Of a stretch of DNA of 64,000 nucleotides, positions 52,645 to 61,074 are shown in pieces. The stretch is from DMER64 sp049652385 (lineage in GTDB: Bacteria > Bacteroidota > Bacteroidia > Bacteroidales > UBA932). Position 1 is the first letter of the stretch. Every line of letters begins with the position of its first letter. The notes beneath the pieces were generated by a model, which was not told the DNA's origin, searched no databases, and was given only the letters and a program-made list of their open reading frames with translations. The position numbers and the translations under genes were made by a program. The stretch covers positions 88,187 to 152,186 of the forward strand of contig JBASDX010000004.1 in assembly GCA_049652385.1 (NCBI GenBank), written 5' to 3'.

Positions 52645-53982
52645 TTAGTGATTAATTTTTCTTGCCAACAATACCGGGTCGTCCTTGTCGTCCACAAAAA
52701 AGACGCTTGCAGCGGCTATCAGCAGACAGATTCCGGAGAAAACCATAGCGTAGATGGTTTGACCACGGTAAAAATACTTCACCATTACCCCACCTATCAA
52801 TCCATTGAATATTTGAGGAATAGTAATAAAAAAATTAAAGATTCCCATATACACACCCATTTTGTTGGCGGGCAACGCTCCCGCCAGGATGGCATACGGC
52901 ATAGCCAGGATACCGGCCCATGCTATACCTACACCCACCATGGGGAAGACGAGCATGCGGGGATCCCGTATGAAGTAGAAGGATATAAACCCGGCAGCAC
53001 CCAACAACAAGGTAAGCGCATGCGTACCCTTACGGGTGATTTTGCCGGCTATCCACGGTAAAAGAAAAGCAAAAATGGCGGCTACTCCGTTATATACTCC
53101 CTGGAGTATGCCAACCCAGTCTCCGGCATCTGCATAAGCTCTGGACGTGTTGTCCGTCGTGCCGTACATGTGGTCGGCTACGGCCGGAACCATATAGACC
53201 CACATGGAAAAGAGGGCAAACCAGGAGAAAAATTGCACCACACCCAATTGTTTCATGGTTTTGGGGATGTGCAAAAAATCTTTGCCAATTTGCCAGAACG
53301 GTTGTTTTACCGGTTTTTCTCCGTCCTTTGGGGGATATTCTTTTGTTTTGATGATGGTCCAAAGCACGCTCCCCGTAAGGACGGCAGCTCCTATATAAAA
53401 CGCGTATTTTACGTTATAGGCTACCAATTGTCCCGTTTCCGGATTGGCTACGTTCGACACACCAAACCAATTGGTCAGCGCGTACGGCAAAATGGCTCCC
53501 AGCACGGCACCCACACCTATGAGCGAAGTTTGTACGGAAAATCCCAGGGTACGTTGGTCTGAGGGCAGCAAATCTGCTACCAGGGCCCGGAAAGGTTCCA
53601 TGGCCACGTTGATAGAGGCGTCCATGATCATCAGGATACCTGCTCCAATGAACATGGGTGCAATATACGGCGCCAGGACGGGTGCGTTGGGCATAAGCAC
53701 CAATGACAAAGAAGCCAACAGCGCTCCTACCAGGAAGAAAGGACGTCGTCTGCCCAGGCGGGTCCAGGTCTGATCGCTGTAATGCCCGATAATGGGCTGT
53801 ACAATCATACCCGTAAGGGGTGCTGCAATCCAAAACAAAGAGAGGTGGCTGACATCGGCACCAAACGATTGCAAAATACGGCTGACGTTTGCATTTTGCA
53901 AAGCCAGACCAAATTGAATACCCAGGAACCCGAACGTCATGTTCCAGATATTCCAGAAAGTCATCTGCTTTTTGTCACTCAT
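52645..53982 (-). CDS. MFS maltose/maltodextrin inner-membrane transporter (GPH/SLC45-like)
   Basis: 445 residues, twelve membrane segments. Family marks: WNMTFGFLGIQFGLALQNANVSRI, PLTGMIVQPIIGHYSDQTWTRLGRRRPF (loop 2-3 motif), FRALVADLLPSDQR and LPANKMGVYMGIFNFFITIPQI. This pattern is that of the SLC45-like maltose/sucrose porters found in Bacteroidota starch loci, which bring maltose or short dextrins into the cytoplasm by proton symport. It is the first gene of the operon, directly before susC. In B. thetaiotaomicron the sus cluster has no such gene. Confidence 0.87.
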   Translation of the reverse strand: MSDKKQMTFWNIWNMTFGFLGIQFGLALQNANVSRILQSFGADVSHLSLFWIAAPLTGMIVQPIIGHYSDQTWTRLGRRRPFFLVGALLASLSLVLMPNAPVLAPYIAPMFIGAGILMIMDASINVAMEPFRALVADLLPSDQRTLGFSVQTSLIGVGAVLGAILPYALTNWFGVSNVANPETGQLVAYNVKYAFYIGAAVLTGSVLWTIIKTKEYPPKDGEKPVKQPFWQIGKDFLHIPKTMKQLGVVQFFSWFALFSMWVYMVPAVADHMYGTTDNTSRAYADAGDWVGILQGVYNGVAAIFAFLLPWIAGKITRKGTHALTLLLGAAGFISFYFIRDPRMLVFPMVGVGIAWAGILAMPYAILAGALPANKMGVYMGIFNFFITIPQIFNGLIGGVMVKYFYRGQTIYAMVFSGICLLIAAASVFFVDDKDDPVLLARKINH

Positions 53983-54013
53983 AGTAAGGTATCAGGCAAT
54001 GTATTTTGATAAA

Positions 54014-54033
54014 TATAAGGTATTTACCTTATA
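54014..54033. promoter_or_regulatory. Perfect 9-2-9 palindrome in the starch operon promoter region
   Basis: TATAAGGTA-TT-TACCTTATA lies 32 bases upstream of the first ATG of the starch operon (53982), within the 129-base gap behind the response-regulator gene. A further half-site TAAGGTA occurs at 53985-53991. No clear -33/-7 pair is visible. It looks like a dimer-binding operator; the local LytTR regulator, which usually binds direct repeats, may not be the binder. Confidence 0.6.
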
Positions 54034-54111
54034 CTTATTATACACAACGCGACCAACTTCAGAAACTGCCGGACGAAGTGCCGTTTTCGTATGCCGAATT
54101 TTTGAAGCCTC

Positions 54112-54864
54112 CTACCCGGGCTCTCCTTCTATCCATGCCATGAATTCCGGAACGCGCTGCCGGCTCACCAGTACGGGTTTGTTGCAGGCCGGATGCAATT
54201 CAATCCTCAGGCGGCTGTTAAAATGTTTAGAAATAGAGACAATGGAGTCGATATGGGCCATACAGTTTCTGGAAAGTTTAAAAAATTCAGCCGGATTCAA
54301 TTGGCTTTCCAGGGCATCCAGACTGGAGTCGGATACGTACGAAGTGCCCTTCCTGGTCATGATATACGTACTTTTGTCTTCCGAGTAGAAATAAGCAATA
54401 TCTGCCGTGGGAACGACGATGATCCTGTCCCCTACTTTTACGACAAAACGTTGTTTGAAGGTTGATTGCGCCGCCAATGTTTTACCAAGACTGCGGAGCT
54501 CCTTTTGCAACGAAGGCATTTTCCTGCATTTTTCCACCGCCGCCACAAACTCCGCATCCCCCACCGGTTTGAGCAGGTAATCTACCGCACTCTTTTTTAA
54601 GGCAGCCAGGGCATAGTGCTCATAGGCGGTCACTATAATAACCGGGGGCATGTGTTCTATCCTGTTGAACAATTCAAAGCAAATGCCATCCGAGAGTTCC
54701 ACATCCATGAATATTAAATCGGGCGTGTCTTTAGACAGCCATAGGGCCGCCTGGTCTACGGAATCAATGACGGCGGTTATTTCTGCGTAAGGATAGTGGC
54801 TGCTCAGCAAACGTTTCATTTGCATTTGGGCCGGAATCTCGTCTTCTAAAATAAGTACCCTCAT
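54112..54864 (-). CDS. LytTR-family response regulator
   Basis: 250 residues: receiver domain with phospho-acceptor D54 in IFMDVELSDG, acidic pocket in LILEDEIP, T in VTAYEHYA and K in YLLKPV; then a LytTR DNA-binding domain (about 140-250) with FVVKVGDRIIVVPTADIAYF, YIMTRKGTSYVSDSSLDALE, LNPAEFFKLSRNCMAHIDSI. The order receiver-LytTR matches AlgR/AgrA/LytR regulators. The ATG overlaps the kinase gene's stop by four bases. The starch operon begins 129 bases downstream on the same strand, so it is a plausible target but the link is inference. Confidence 0.93.
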   Translation of the reverse strand: MRVLILEDEIPAQMQMKRLLSSHYPYAEITAVIDSVDQAALWLSKDTPDLIFMDVELSDGICFELFNRIEHMPPVIIVTAYEHYALAALKKSAVDYLLKPVGDAEFVAAVEKCRKMPSLQKELRSLGKTLAAQSTFKQRFVVKVGDRIIVVPTADIAYFYSEDKSTYIMTRKGTSYVSDSSLDALESQLNPAEFFKLSRNCMAHIDSIVSISKHFNSRLRIELHPACNKPVLVSRQRVPEFMAWIEGEPG

Positions 54865-55916
54865 GAATGGTGTTCTTCTATCGGCAAACGTACTTCAAAC
54901 GTATCGTTGCTTTTGTTAATAAGTATGTCCTTCCCGAACAAAGACTTGTATTGACCGCTGATGTTTTTCAATCCAACTCCCGTGGAAGCCACTTTATATA
55001 CTTTGGGTTGGAGGTTGTTGCGCACTACCAGATACCCTTGTTCAGTAGTTATGTCTATGGACAGCGGTTTGTCTTTACTGACTATGTTGTGCTTTGTGGC
55101 GTTCTCTACCAACGTTTGCAAGCAGCACGGTATAACCCGGGTGTTCAGATACGCCTTATCTACGTCAATCGTTACTTTCAGGGAGTTGTCAAAGCGCTGC
55201 GAGAGCAATTGCGTATACAATTGTACGAACTCCACTTCTTCCTGCAGTAAGATGGTCCCTTCTTCGCACACGTTCATAAAATGCCGGTACAAAGAAGCCA
55301 GACTCTTTACATAGTCACTGGCTTTTTCCGGGTCGGTGTGAATCAGGTAATCCAGAGAATTCAGGCTGTTAAACAGAAAATGGGGGTTCATTTGGTGTTT
55401 CAGCTGGTGGTACTGGTACGTAGCCTTGTTCTTTTGGCTGATCTCCATATCCAACGCTCTTTTTTGCACCCGTCCGTAATACGCATAGATATCCATTCCG
55501 GCTATGATAATCATATTGAAAAAGAAGGCGGCAATAGCCGTATACCAAAATACGTAATTGAAGAAAACTCCTTCTTCCGCTCCTTCGGGACCGGGCATAA
55601 CCCTCATCAACGCAGCAGATCCCAGGGCTATTACCACCAGGCCTGCGATTTCCAGCAACGTTCTTAAAAGAGGCCTCTTCCCGTAATCCATATGACGCAC
55701 CAATTGCCAGACCAGTAAAAAGTCCAGCATTACCATAAGCAATGCCAAAGGGTAATTCTGCAGCAACCGGCTGAGCGTTTCATTGAAATTCAGGTTGAAC
55801 TGTTTCTGAAAAAATGGGATAGCTCCTTCAAAAGCAATCCTGAAAGCCAATACAAAGAAAGCCAGCAATAAGACTTCTGTAAGCGTTGTTTTATTCTTTT
55901 CCACGACGTACGACAA
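54861..55916 (-). CDS. LytS/YehU-type sensor histidine kinase
   Basis: 351 residues. Four membrane segments in residues 12-155, then a short coiled linker and the His-kinase domain of the LytS class with phospho-acceptor histidine in LKHQMNPHFLFNSLNSLDYL, and an ATP-binding half with VIPCCLQTLVENATKHNI (N box) and GVGLKNISGQYKSLFG. No large sensory domain is present, so the signal must be read in the membrane or from a partner. The N-terminus overlaps the upstream small membrane protein gene by 26 bases, so the two are translationally linked. Confidence 0.92.
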   Translation of the reverse strand: MSYVVEKNKTTLTEVLLLAFFVLAFRIAFEGAIPFFQKQFNLNFNETLSRLLQNYPLALLMVMLDFLLVWQLVRHMDYGKRPLLRTLLEIAGLVVIALGSAALMRVMPGPEGAEEGVFFNYVFWYTAIAAFFFNMIIIAGMDIYAYYGRVQKRALDMEISQKNKATYQYHQLKHQMNPHFLFNSLNSLDYLIHTDPEKASDYVKSLASLYRHFMNVCEEGTILLQEEVEFVQLYTQLLSQRFDNSLKVTIDVDKAYLNTRVIPCCLQTLVENATKHNIVSKDKPLSIDITTEQGYLVVRNNLQPKVYKVASTGVGLKNISGQYKSLFGKDILINKSNDTFEVRLPIEEHHS

Positions 55917-56244
55917 AGAATACAGACCAGCCTAAAATTTCAGTTACGAGCGTGGTTGTAAGAACGTTACCAAGAATAAGCTTCATACGGGGAAACAACA
56001 TTTGAATCCAACGCGCTCCGTTGGTGCCCAGGAAAAAACCGGCAAACGAAGAAAGCAACAGCAAACCTACCACAACTTCTACCGGTCCTCCAAAAACGCG
56101 TGTCAACACAACCACCATGGCAATGGTCAGGCAGGTAAGCACAATGGTATCGCCAAAATTCGTATCGTGCAACAGATAACAGGCAATGGCATGCGCCACG
56201 GCAAAGCCGTGAATGATCAAATGTGTGGTCCCGGCTTTTTTCAT
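55891..56244 (-). CDS. Small four-helix membrane protein, candidate partner of the histidine kinase
   Basis: 117 residues with four hydrophobic segments (LIIHGFAVAHAIACYLL, IVLTCLTIAMVVVLT, VEVVVGLLLLSSFAGFFLG, ILGNVLTTTLVTEILGWSVFF) and a basic C-terminal end RRGKE. I do not recognise the family. It overlaps the kinase gene by 26 bases and is the first gene of the three-gene regulator operon. A TAACTTTA box (one off the -7 consensus) lies just upstream at 56251-56258. An accessory sensor role is inferred from this position only. Confidence 0.6.
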   Translation of the reverse strand: MKKAGTTHLIIHGFAVAHAIACYLLHDTNFGDTIVLTCLTIAMVVVLTRVFGGPVEVVVGLLLLSSFAGFFLGTNGARWIQMLFPRMKLILGNVLTTTLVTEILGWSVFFVVRRGKE

Positions 56245-56250
56245 AATGGG

Positions 56251-56291
56251 TAAAGTTACAAAAATTCCTGAATGTTTTTTCAGTATATTTG
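56251..56291. promoter_or_regulatory. Divergent promoters for the regulator operon (-) and malQ (+)
   Basis: Minus-strand TAACTTTA at 56251-56258 (one mismatch to TAnnTTTG) is close to the ATG at 56244. Plus-strand TATATTTG at 56284-56291 is an exact match and predicts a start near 56297 for malQ, which rules out the ATG at 56289 and selects the one at 56316. Confidence 0.55.
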
Positions 56292-56315
56292 TTAGGAATT
56301 ACTAAAACATCAACT

Positions 56316-58943
56316 ATGGAACTTGTTTTTAGTCTGCACTACAACGCACCCGAAGGCAGTACCATGCAATTGTTCGAGAAATCCATGAACCGCCTGGAAG
56401 GAAATTGGTGGGAACTCGAACTGCCGTCCCGTTTTCTGAAAAAAGACATACCTTATACGTATACCCTCGTATTACCTGACGGTACTTCTGTAACAGAACA
56501 ACAAGGCCGAAGCCACAAAAAACTGCCCAAAGCCGACAGACTCTTTATTACCGACAAGTGGAGCGATCTTACATATTCGTACGTTTTTCCAACACATAAA
56601 ATCAGTACCCCCAAACAGGCCGATATCACCCTGACTGTAGCTTCAGGTGCCGTACCGCAAGGATACCATTTGGCCCTTTGCGGCAACACGAAAGAAACAG
56701 GTATGTGGGACCCGAAAGAAGCCGTACCCCTTACCTATGCCGGAGGTGGTCTTTGGTCGGCGGGCCTGTCTTACGCGTGGGTGGGCCTGCGTAATGAGCG
56801 TGCTTCCGGACCCGGTGCCTTTGAATACAAATACATCGTCCGGGAAGACGGCAGTAACCAATTGTTGGAATGGGAAGAAGGAGCCAACAGGAAGTTACCG
56901 GTACCCGGCTCATCTTTTCAAAGCGGACCCAACCATTGCCATATCATAGCGGACCACCCTCACAGGAGTACCCGTGTGGGGCTGCGGTTTGCCGGAACGG
57001 CCATTCCCGTCTTTTCGTTACGCAGTGAAAAAAGCTGGGGCATAGGAGACTTTGAAGATTTAAAACTCATGGCCCTCTGGGCAGAGAAGACGGAACAGCG
57101 GGTCTTGCAGATCCTTCCGGTAAACGATACCACCATGCACCACAACTGGATAGATTCCTATCCGTACGGCGGTATTTCCGTAATGGCACTCCATCCGCTG
57201 TATGCGTGCATAGAAGCCATGTGTCCGGATGACGGCAGCGTTGACTTAAAACAGTTCCAAAAAGAAAGAAAGCGTTTGAACAGTTTGCCGGAGTTGGATT
57301 ATGATGGCGTAGCGGCGCTCAAATGGAAAGCCCTCAGATACGTATACGAAAAGACGGCAGATACCACCCTGAAGAGCGCTTCCTACCGGGCGTATGTTAA
57401 GGAAAACAACCATTGGCTGCAGCCCTACGCCCTCTTTTGTGTGCTGAGGGATATCCACGGAACGGCCGATTTTACCAAATGGGGGAAATATACAAATTAT
57501 GACCCTGCATTTCTGGCAGAAGTCGATCAAAAACAACTGAATCTGCACATTTTCATACAATACCACCTGGACAAACAACTGGTAGAAGCACGTGATTTTC
57601 TGAACAGCAAAGGGCTGGTGCTCAAAGGTGATATCCCCATCGGCATCACTCCGCAAAGCGTAGAAGCCTGGGCCCTGCCGCATTTGTTTCATATGGAATC
57701 GCAGGCCGGAGCTCCGCCCGATGAATTTTCCGCACACGGACAAAATTGGGGCTTCCCCACATACAACTGGGCCGAGATGGAGAAAGACGGCTACGCCTGG
57801 TGGAAGAACCGATTCTCCTACATGGCACGTTACTTCCAGGCTTACCGGATAGACCATATCCTCGGTTTTTTCAGGATTTGGACCATTCCTGCCGAACACG
57901 CCTCGGGACTGCTCGGCTATTTTGATCCGGCTTTGCCTTTTTCCACAGAAGAACTGCACCGCAACGGCGTAGCGCTGCACCACGACAGGATGGTCAGGCC
58001 GTATATCACTGACTGGGTTCTGGATGAAATATTTGGCAACAGGGCGGCCGAGGTAAAAACCTCTTACGTTACGTACAACGATTTCTCGGGCCGCTACGAT
58101 TTGAAGGAGCCTTTTGCTACGCAACGGAAAATTCAGGCTCATTTCCAGGCACTTCCCGACGACGAGCCGCACCACAACCTGCGCGACGGATTGATGGATT
58201 TATGCACCAACGTGCTTTTCATTGAGCAGCCGGGCTGCCCGGGCGCCTACCATCCCAGAATCTCGGCACAATTCAGTTTGTCATACAAAGCATTGGATGA
58301 CGATACAAAGTTTGCCTTCAACAAATTGTACGACCATTTCTTCTACCACAGGCATAACGAATTCTGGTACCACAGCGCCATGAAGAAACTGCCTCCGTTG
58401 ATTTCGGCTACCCGGATGCTCTGCTGTGCAGAAGATTTGGGGATGATACCCGATTGTGTGCACCCTGTCATGCAGGAGCTGTCCATGCTCAGCCTGGAAG
58501 TGCAGCGCATGCCCAAAGATACTTACCTCGATTTTGGAAATCCGGCGCATTATCCCTACCTATGCGTATGCACCACAGGTACCCACGACATGAGTACACT
58601 CCGGGGCTGGTGGGAAGAAGACCGTGCCGTTTCCGGTCGTTTTTACCACCATTTCCTGGGAAAACCAGGAGACGCACCGTATTATTGCGAACCTTCCCTT
58701 TGTCTGGAAATCATTGAAAGGCACTTGCAAAGCCCGGCTATGCTATGTATACTTCCCTGGCAGGATTGGATGTCGATATCAGGAAAATTACGCCGGGAAG
58801 ATCCACACCGGGAACGCATAAACATACCGGCCATCGTACCGCATTACTGGCGCTACCGTATGCACATAACCCTGGAAGCATTGCTGAAGCAGGAAGCTTT
58901 CAATGCCTCATTAAAAGATAAAATTAAAGCTGCAGGACGCTGA
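56316..58943 (+). CDS. malQ: 4-alpha-glucanotransferase, DPE2-type with N-terminal starch-binding modules
   Basis: 875 residues from ATG 56316. Two CBM20-like domains (about 1-95 and 105-215; the second reads LTVASGAVPQGYHLALCGNT, TGMWDPKEAVPLTYAGGGLW), then a GH77 barrel: FSLRSEKSWGIGDFEDLKL, LQILPVNDTT, SYPYGGISVMALHPLY, nucleophile D in YRIDHILGFFRIW, acid E in CAEDLGMIPD and D in GTHDMSTLRGWW. Plants use the same layout (DPE2) to process maltose in the cytosol. It would disproportionate the maltose or dextrins imported by the neighbouring operon. Downstream gene starts one base after its stop. Confidence 0.94.
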   Translation: MELVFSLHYNAPEGSTMQLFEKSMNRLEGNWWELELPSRFLKKDIPYTYTLVLPDGTSVTEQQGRSHKKLPKADRLFITDKWSDLTYSYVFPTHKISTPKQADITLTVASGAVPQGYHLALCGNTKETGMWDPKEAVPLTYAGGGLWSAGLSYAWVGLRNERASGPGAFEYKYIVREDGSNQLLEWEEGANRKLPVPGSSFQSGPNHCHIIADHPHRSTRVGLRFAGTAIPVFSLRSEKSWGIGDFEDLKLMALWAEKTEQRVLQILPVNDTTMHHNWIDSYPYGGISVMALHPLYACIEAMCPDDGSVDLKQFQKERKRLNSLPELDYDGVAALKWKALRYVYEKTADTTLKSASYRAYVKENNHWLQPYALFCVLRDIHGTADFTKWGKYTNYDPAFLAEVDQKQLNLHIFIQYHLDKQLVEARDFLNSKGLVLKGDIPIGITPQSVEAWALPHLFHMESQAGAPPDEFSAHGQNWGFPTYNWAEMEKDGYAWWKNRFSYMARYFQAYRIDHILGFFRIWTIPAEHASGLLGYFDPALPFSTEELHRNGVALHHDRMVRPYITDWVLDEIFGNRAAEVKTSYVTYNDFSGRYDLKEPFATQRKIQAHFQALPDDEPHHNLRDGLMDLCTNVLFIEQPGCPGAYHPRISAQFSLSYKALDDDTKFAFNKLYDHFFYHRHNEFWYHSAMKKLPPLISATRMLCCAEDLGMIPDCVHPVMQELSMLSLEVQRMPKDTYLDFGNPAHYPYLCVCTTGTHDMSTLRGWWEEDRAVSGRFYHHFLGKPGDAPYYCEPSLCLEIIERHLQSPAMLCILPWQDWMSISGKLRREDPHRERINIPAIVPHYWRYRMHITLEALLKQEAFNASLKDKIKAAGR

Positions 58944-58944
58944 T

Positions 58945-60930
58945 ATGAAACCATACAGACAAATACTACCGGAAGAAATTGCGGCTTTGAAAAAGCAGCG
59001 CTGTTATTCGGAAGATTGGAACAAGGTATGGGTAGATCCCGGTTTTAAGACAGACAGGATATGGGATACTGCCTTTTCCGGAGATATCCGGCTGGGAGTT
59101 TTTGACACTGTTAAAACATTGCCTTCCGGAATACGGATCCGTTCAGGCATCTGTAACACCAAGCTGCACAACGTATCTGTCGGCGACAATACGTTAATAG
59201 AAAATATCCACGGTTATATCGCCAATTATAGCATCGGCTCCGATTGTATTATTGAAAGTGTTGACAGAATCTATACAGAAGGCGTATCTTCTTTCGGAAA
59301 CGGAGTAGAAGTATCCGTTATGAGTGAAACCGGCGGCCGGGAAGTACCCATCAACAACAAACTGACCGCCCATTTTGCCTACATCCTTGCATTATACCGT
59401 CATAAACCGGAATTAATTAAAAGGATGCAGAAACTCGTTGCCAACTACGCCGCCAAAGTAGCATCGGACAGAGGAACCATTGGTAACCGTGTAACCATCA
59501 GTCATGCCGGTACCATCAAAAACGTGGTCATTGGAGATTGTACCCATATTGAAGGTACGTCCTACCTGGTCAACGGCAGTATCAATGGAAATGCCCTCGA
59601 CCCCATTTACATCGGCTACGGAGTGAAATGCGAAGACTTTATCGTCTGTTCCGGAGCGCGCGTAGAAAGCGGTGCTACCATCAAAAAATGTTTTGTAGGA
59701 CAGGGTACTATTCTGGGAAAAGGTTACTCGGCCAATGATTCCCTATTCTTCAGTAATTGTTTTGGAGAAAACGGCGAGGCTTCTTCCATATTTGCAGGCC
59801 CCTTTACGGTCACACACCATAAATCCACCCTGCTTATTGCCGGTATGTTTTCCTTTATGAATGCCGGCTCCGGTTCCAACCAGTCCAACCATATGTATAA
59901 GTTAGGACCCATTCACCAGGGCATCATGGAAAGAGGGGCCAAAACCACTTCTGAATCCTACATCCTTTGGCCTTCCCGCATCGGAGCGTTTTCTCTCGTT
60001 TTGGGACGTCATGTTAACAATACCGATACCGGCTCCTTACCTTTTTCCTACCTTATAGAGCAAGACGACACCACCTATCTGGTTCCCGGAGTAAATCTCA
60101 AAAGTGTGGGGACCATTCGTGATGCCCAGAAATGGCCCAAAAGAGATCAGAGAAAAGATCCGGTCAGGCTGGACCAAATCAACTACAACCTGCTGAGTCC
60201 CTACACTATACAGAAGATGCTCAACGGCCGGTCCATTCTTATGGAGTTGATGAAGGTTTCAGGAGAAACAACCGATGTGTTCTCCTACAAAAGCACAAAA
60301 ATCAAAAACAGTTCCCTGGTAAACGGAATCAGGTACTATGAAACAGCCATCAAGAAATTTCTGGGCAATTCCATCATAAAACGTCTGGAAGAAACACGAT
60401 TCAGGTCTATAGAAGAGGTACGGGAACGCCTGCGCCCCGATACTGCCATAGGTACGGGTGATTGGTTGGACATTTCAGGCCTTATTGCACCCAGAACAGA
60501 GATTGACAAACTGATTGAACAAATTGAAACAAAATCCATCTCCAAGATAAAAGACATCAATCATTTTCTTCAGGAACTGCATCTGAACTACTACTATTAC
60601 GAATGGACCTGGGCCTACTCCAAATTGGAGGAATTCTTCCACATAAACCTCCAAACAATTACCATAGACCAGATTATCCGGATTGTGGAGGAATGGAAAG
60701 AGGCTGTGGTTGGACTCGACAGGATGCTTTATGAAGATGCAAAACAAGAATTTTCACTCAGCTCCATGACGGGTTTTGGTGCCGATGGCAATATGGATGA
60801 GCGCCGCCTTGATTTTGAACAAGTAAGAGGCATCTTCGAAAAAAACGAATTTGTAGCTTCCATACTCAAACATATTGAAGACAAGTCGGCTTTGGGCCAG
60901 GAACTCATAGACAGACTCCGCACCATCTAA
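58945..60930 (+). CDS. DUF4954 family left-handed beta-helix protein
   Basis: 661 residues. The first 330 show hexapeptide-repeat left-handed helix (for example VSVGDNTLIENIHGYIANY, VVIGDCTHIEGTSYLVNG, GARVESGATIKKCFVGQGTIL), the fold of nucleotidyl- and acyltransferases, followed by a unique part with TVTHHKSTLLIAGMFSFMNAGSGSNQSNHMYKLGP and a helical C-terminus (about 480-661). I recognise the DUF4954 family found in Bacteroidota and spirochaetes. Sugar-nucleotide or transferase-like work is suggested by the fold only. It is one base behind malQ, so it is cotranscribed with it; a role in glycogen or sugar metabolism is possible. Confidence 0.83.
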   Translation: MKPYRQILPEEIAALKKQRCYSEDWNKVWVDPGFKTDRIWDTAFSGDIRLGVFDTVKTLPSGIRIRSGICNTKLHNVSVGDNTLIENIHGYIANYSIGSDCIIESVDRIYTEGVSSFGNGVEVSVMSETGGREVPINNKLTAHFAYILALYRHKPELIKRMQKLVANYAAKVASDRGTIGNRVTISHAGTIKNVVIGDCTHIEGTSYLVNGSINGNALDPIYIGYGVKCEDFIVCSGARVESGATIKKCFVGQGTILGKGYSANDSLFFSNCFGENGEASSIFAGPFTVTHHKSTLLIAGMFSFMNAGSGSNQSNHMYKLGPIHQGIMERGAKTTSESYILWPSRIGAFSLVLGRHVNNTDTGSLPFSYLIEQDDTTYLVPGVNLKSVGTIRDAQKWPKRDQRKDPVRLDQINYNLLSPYTIQKMLNGRSILMELMKVSGETTDVFSYKSTKIKNSSLVNGIRYYETAIKKFLGNSIIKRLEETRFRSIEEVRERLRPDTAIGTGDWLDISGLIAPRTEIDKLIEQIETKSISKIKDINHFLQELHLNYYYYEWTWAYSKLEEFFHINLQTITIDQIIRIVEEWKEAVVGLDRMLYEDAKQEFSLSSMTGFGADGNMDERRLDFEQVRGIFEKNEFVASILKHIEDKSALGQELIDRLRTI

Positions 60931-60950
60931 CCACCTGCTTGCAGCACACG

Positions 60951-61062
60951 GTGCCAAACACTCGGCGCCAAACACTCAGCTCCCGACGCTCAGTTCCAAA
61001 CATTCAGCTCCAGGCACTCGGTTTCAAACACTCCGTTCCAAACACTCAATGCCGGGCACCCC
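60951..61062. repeat. 14-bp minisatellite, eight copies
   Basis: Eight degenerate units of exactly 14 bases with a core of the form GTTCCAAACACTCA; examples are GTGCCAAACACTCG at 60951, GCGCCAAACACTCA at 60965, GTTCCAAACATTCA at 60993 and GTTCCAAACACTCA at 61035. It fills the gap between the convergent DUF4954 and isoaspartyl peptidase genes and contains no open frame of note. Confidence 0.9.
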
Positions 61063-61074
61063 ATATCCCGTTTC

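Noticed and set aside
54112..56244. SusR-type starch regulator
   Set aside because: The genes encode a LytS kinase and a LytTR regulator, not the large SusR membrane activator.
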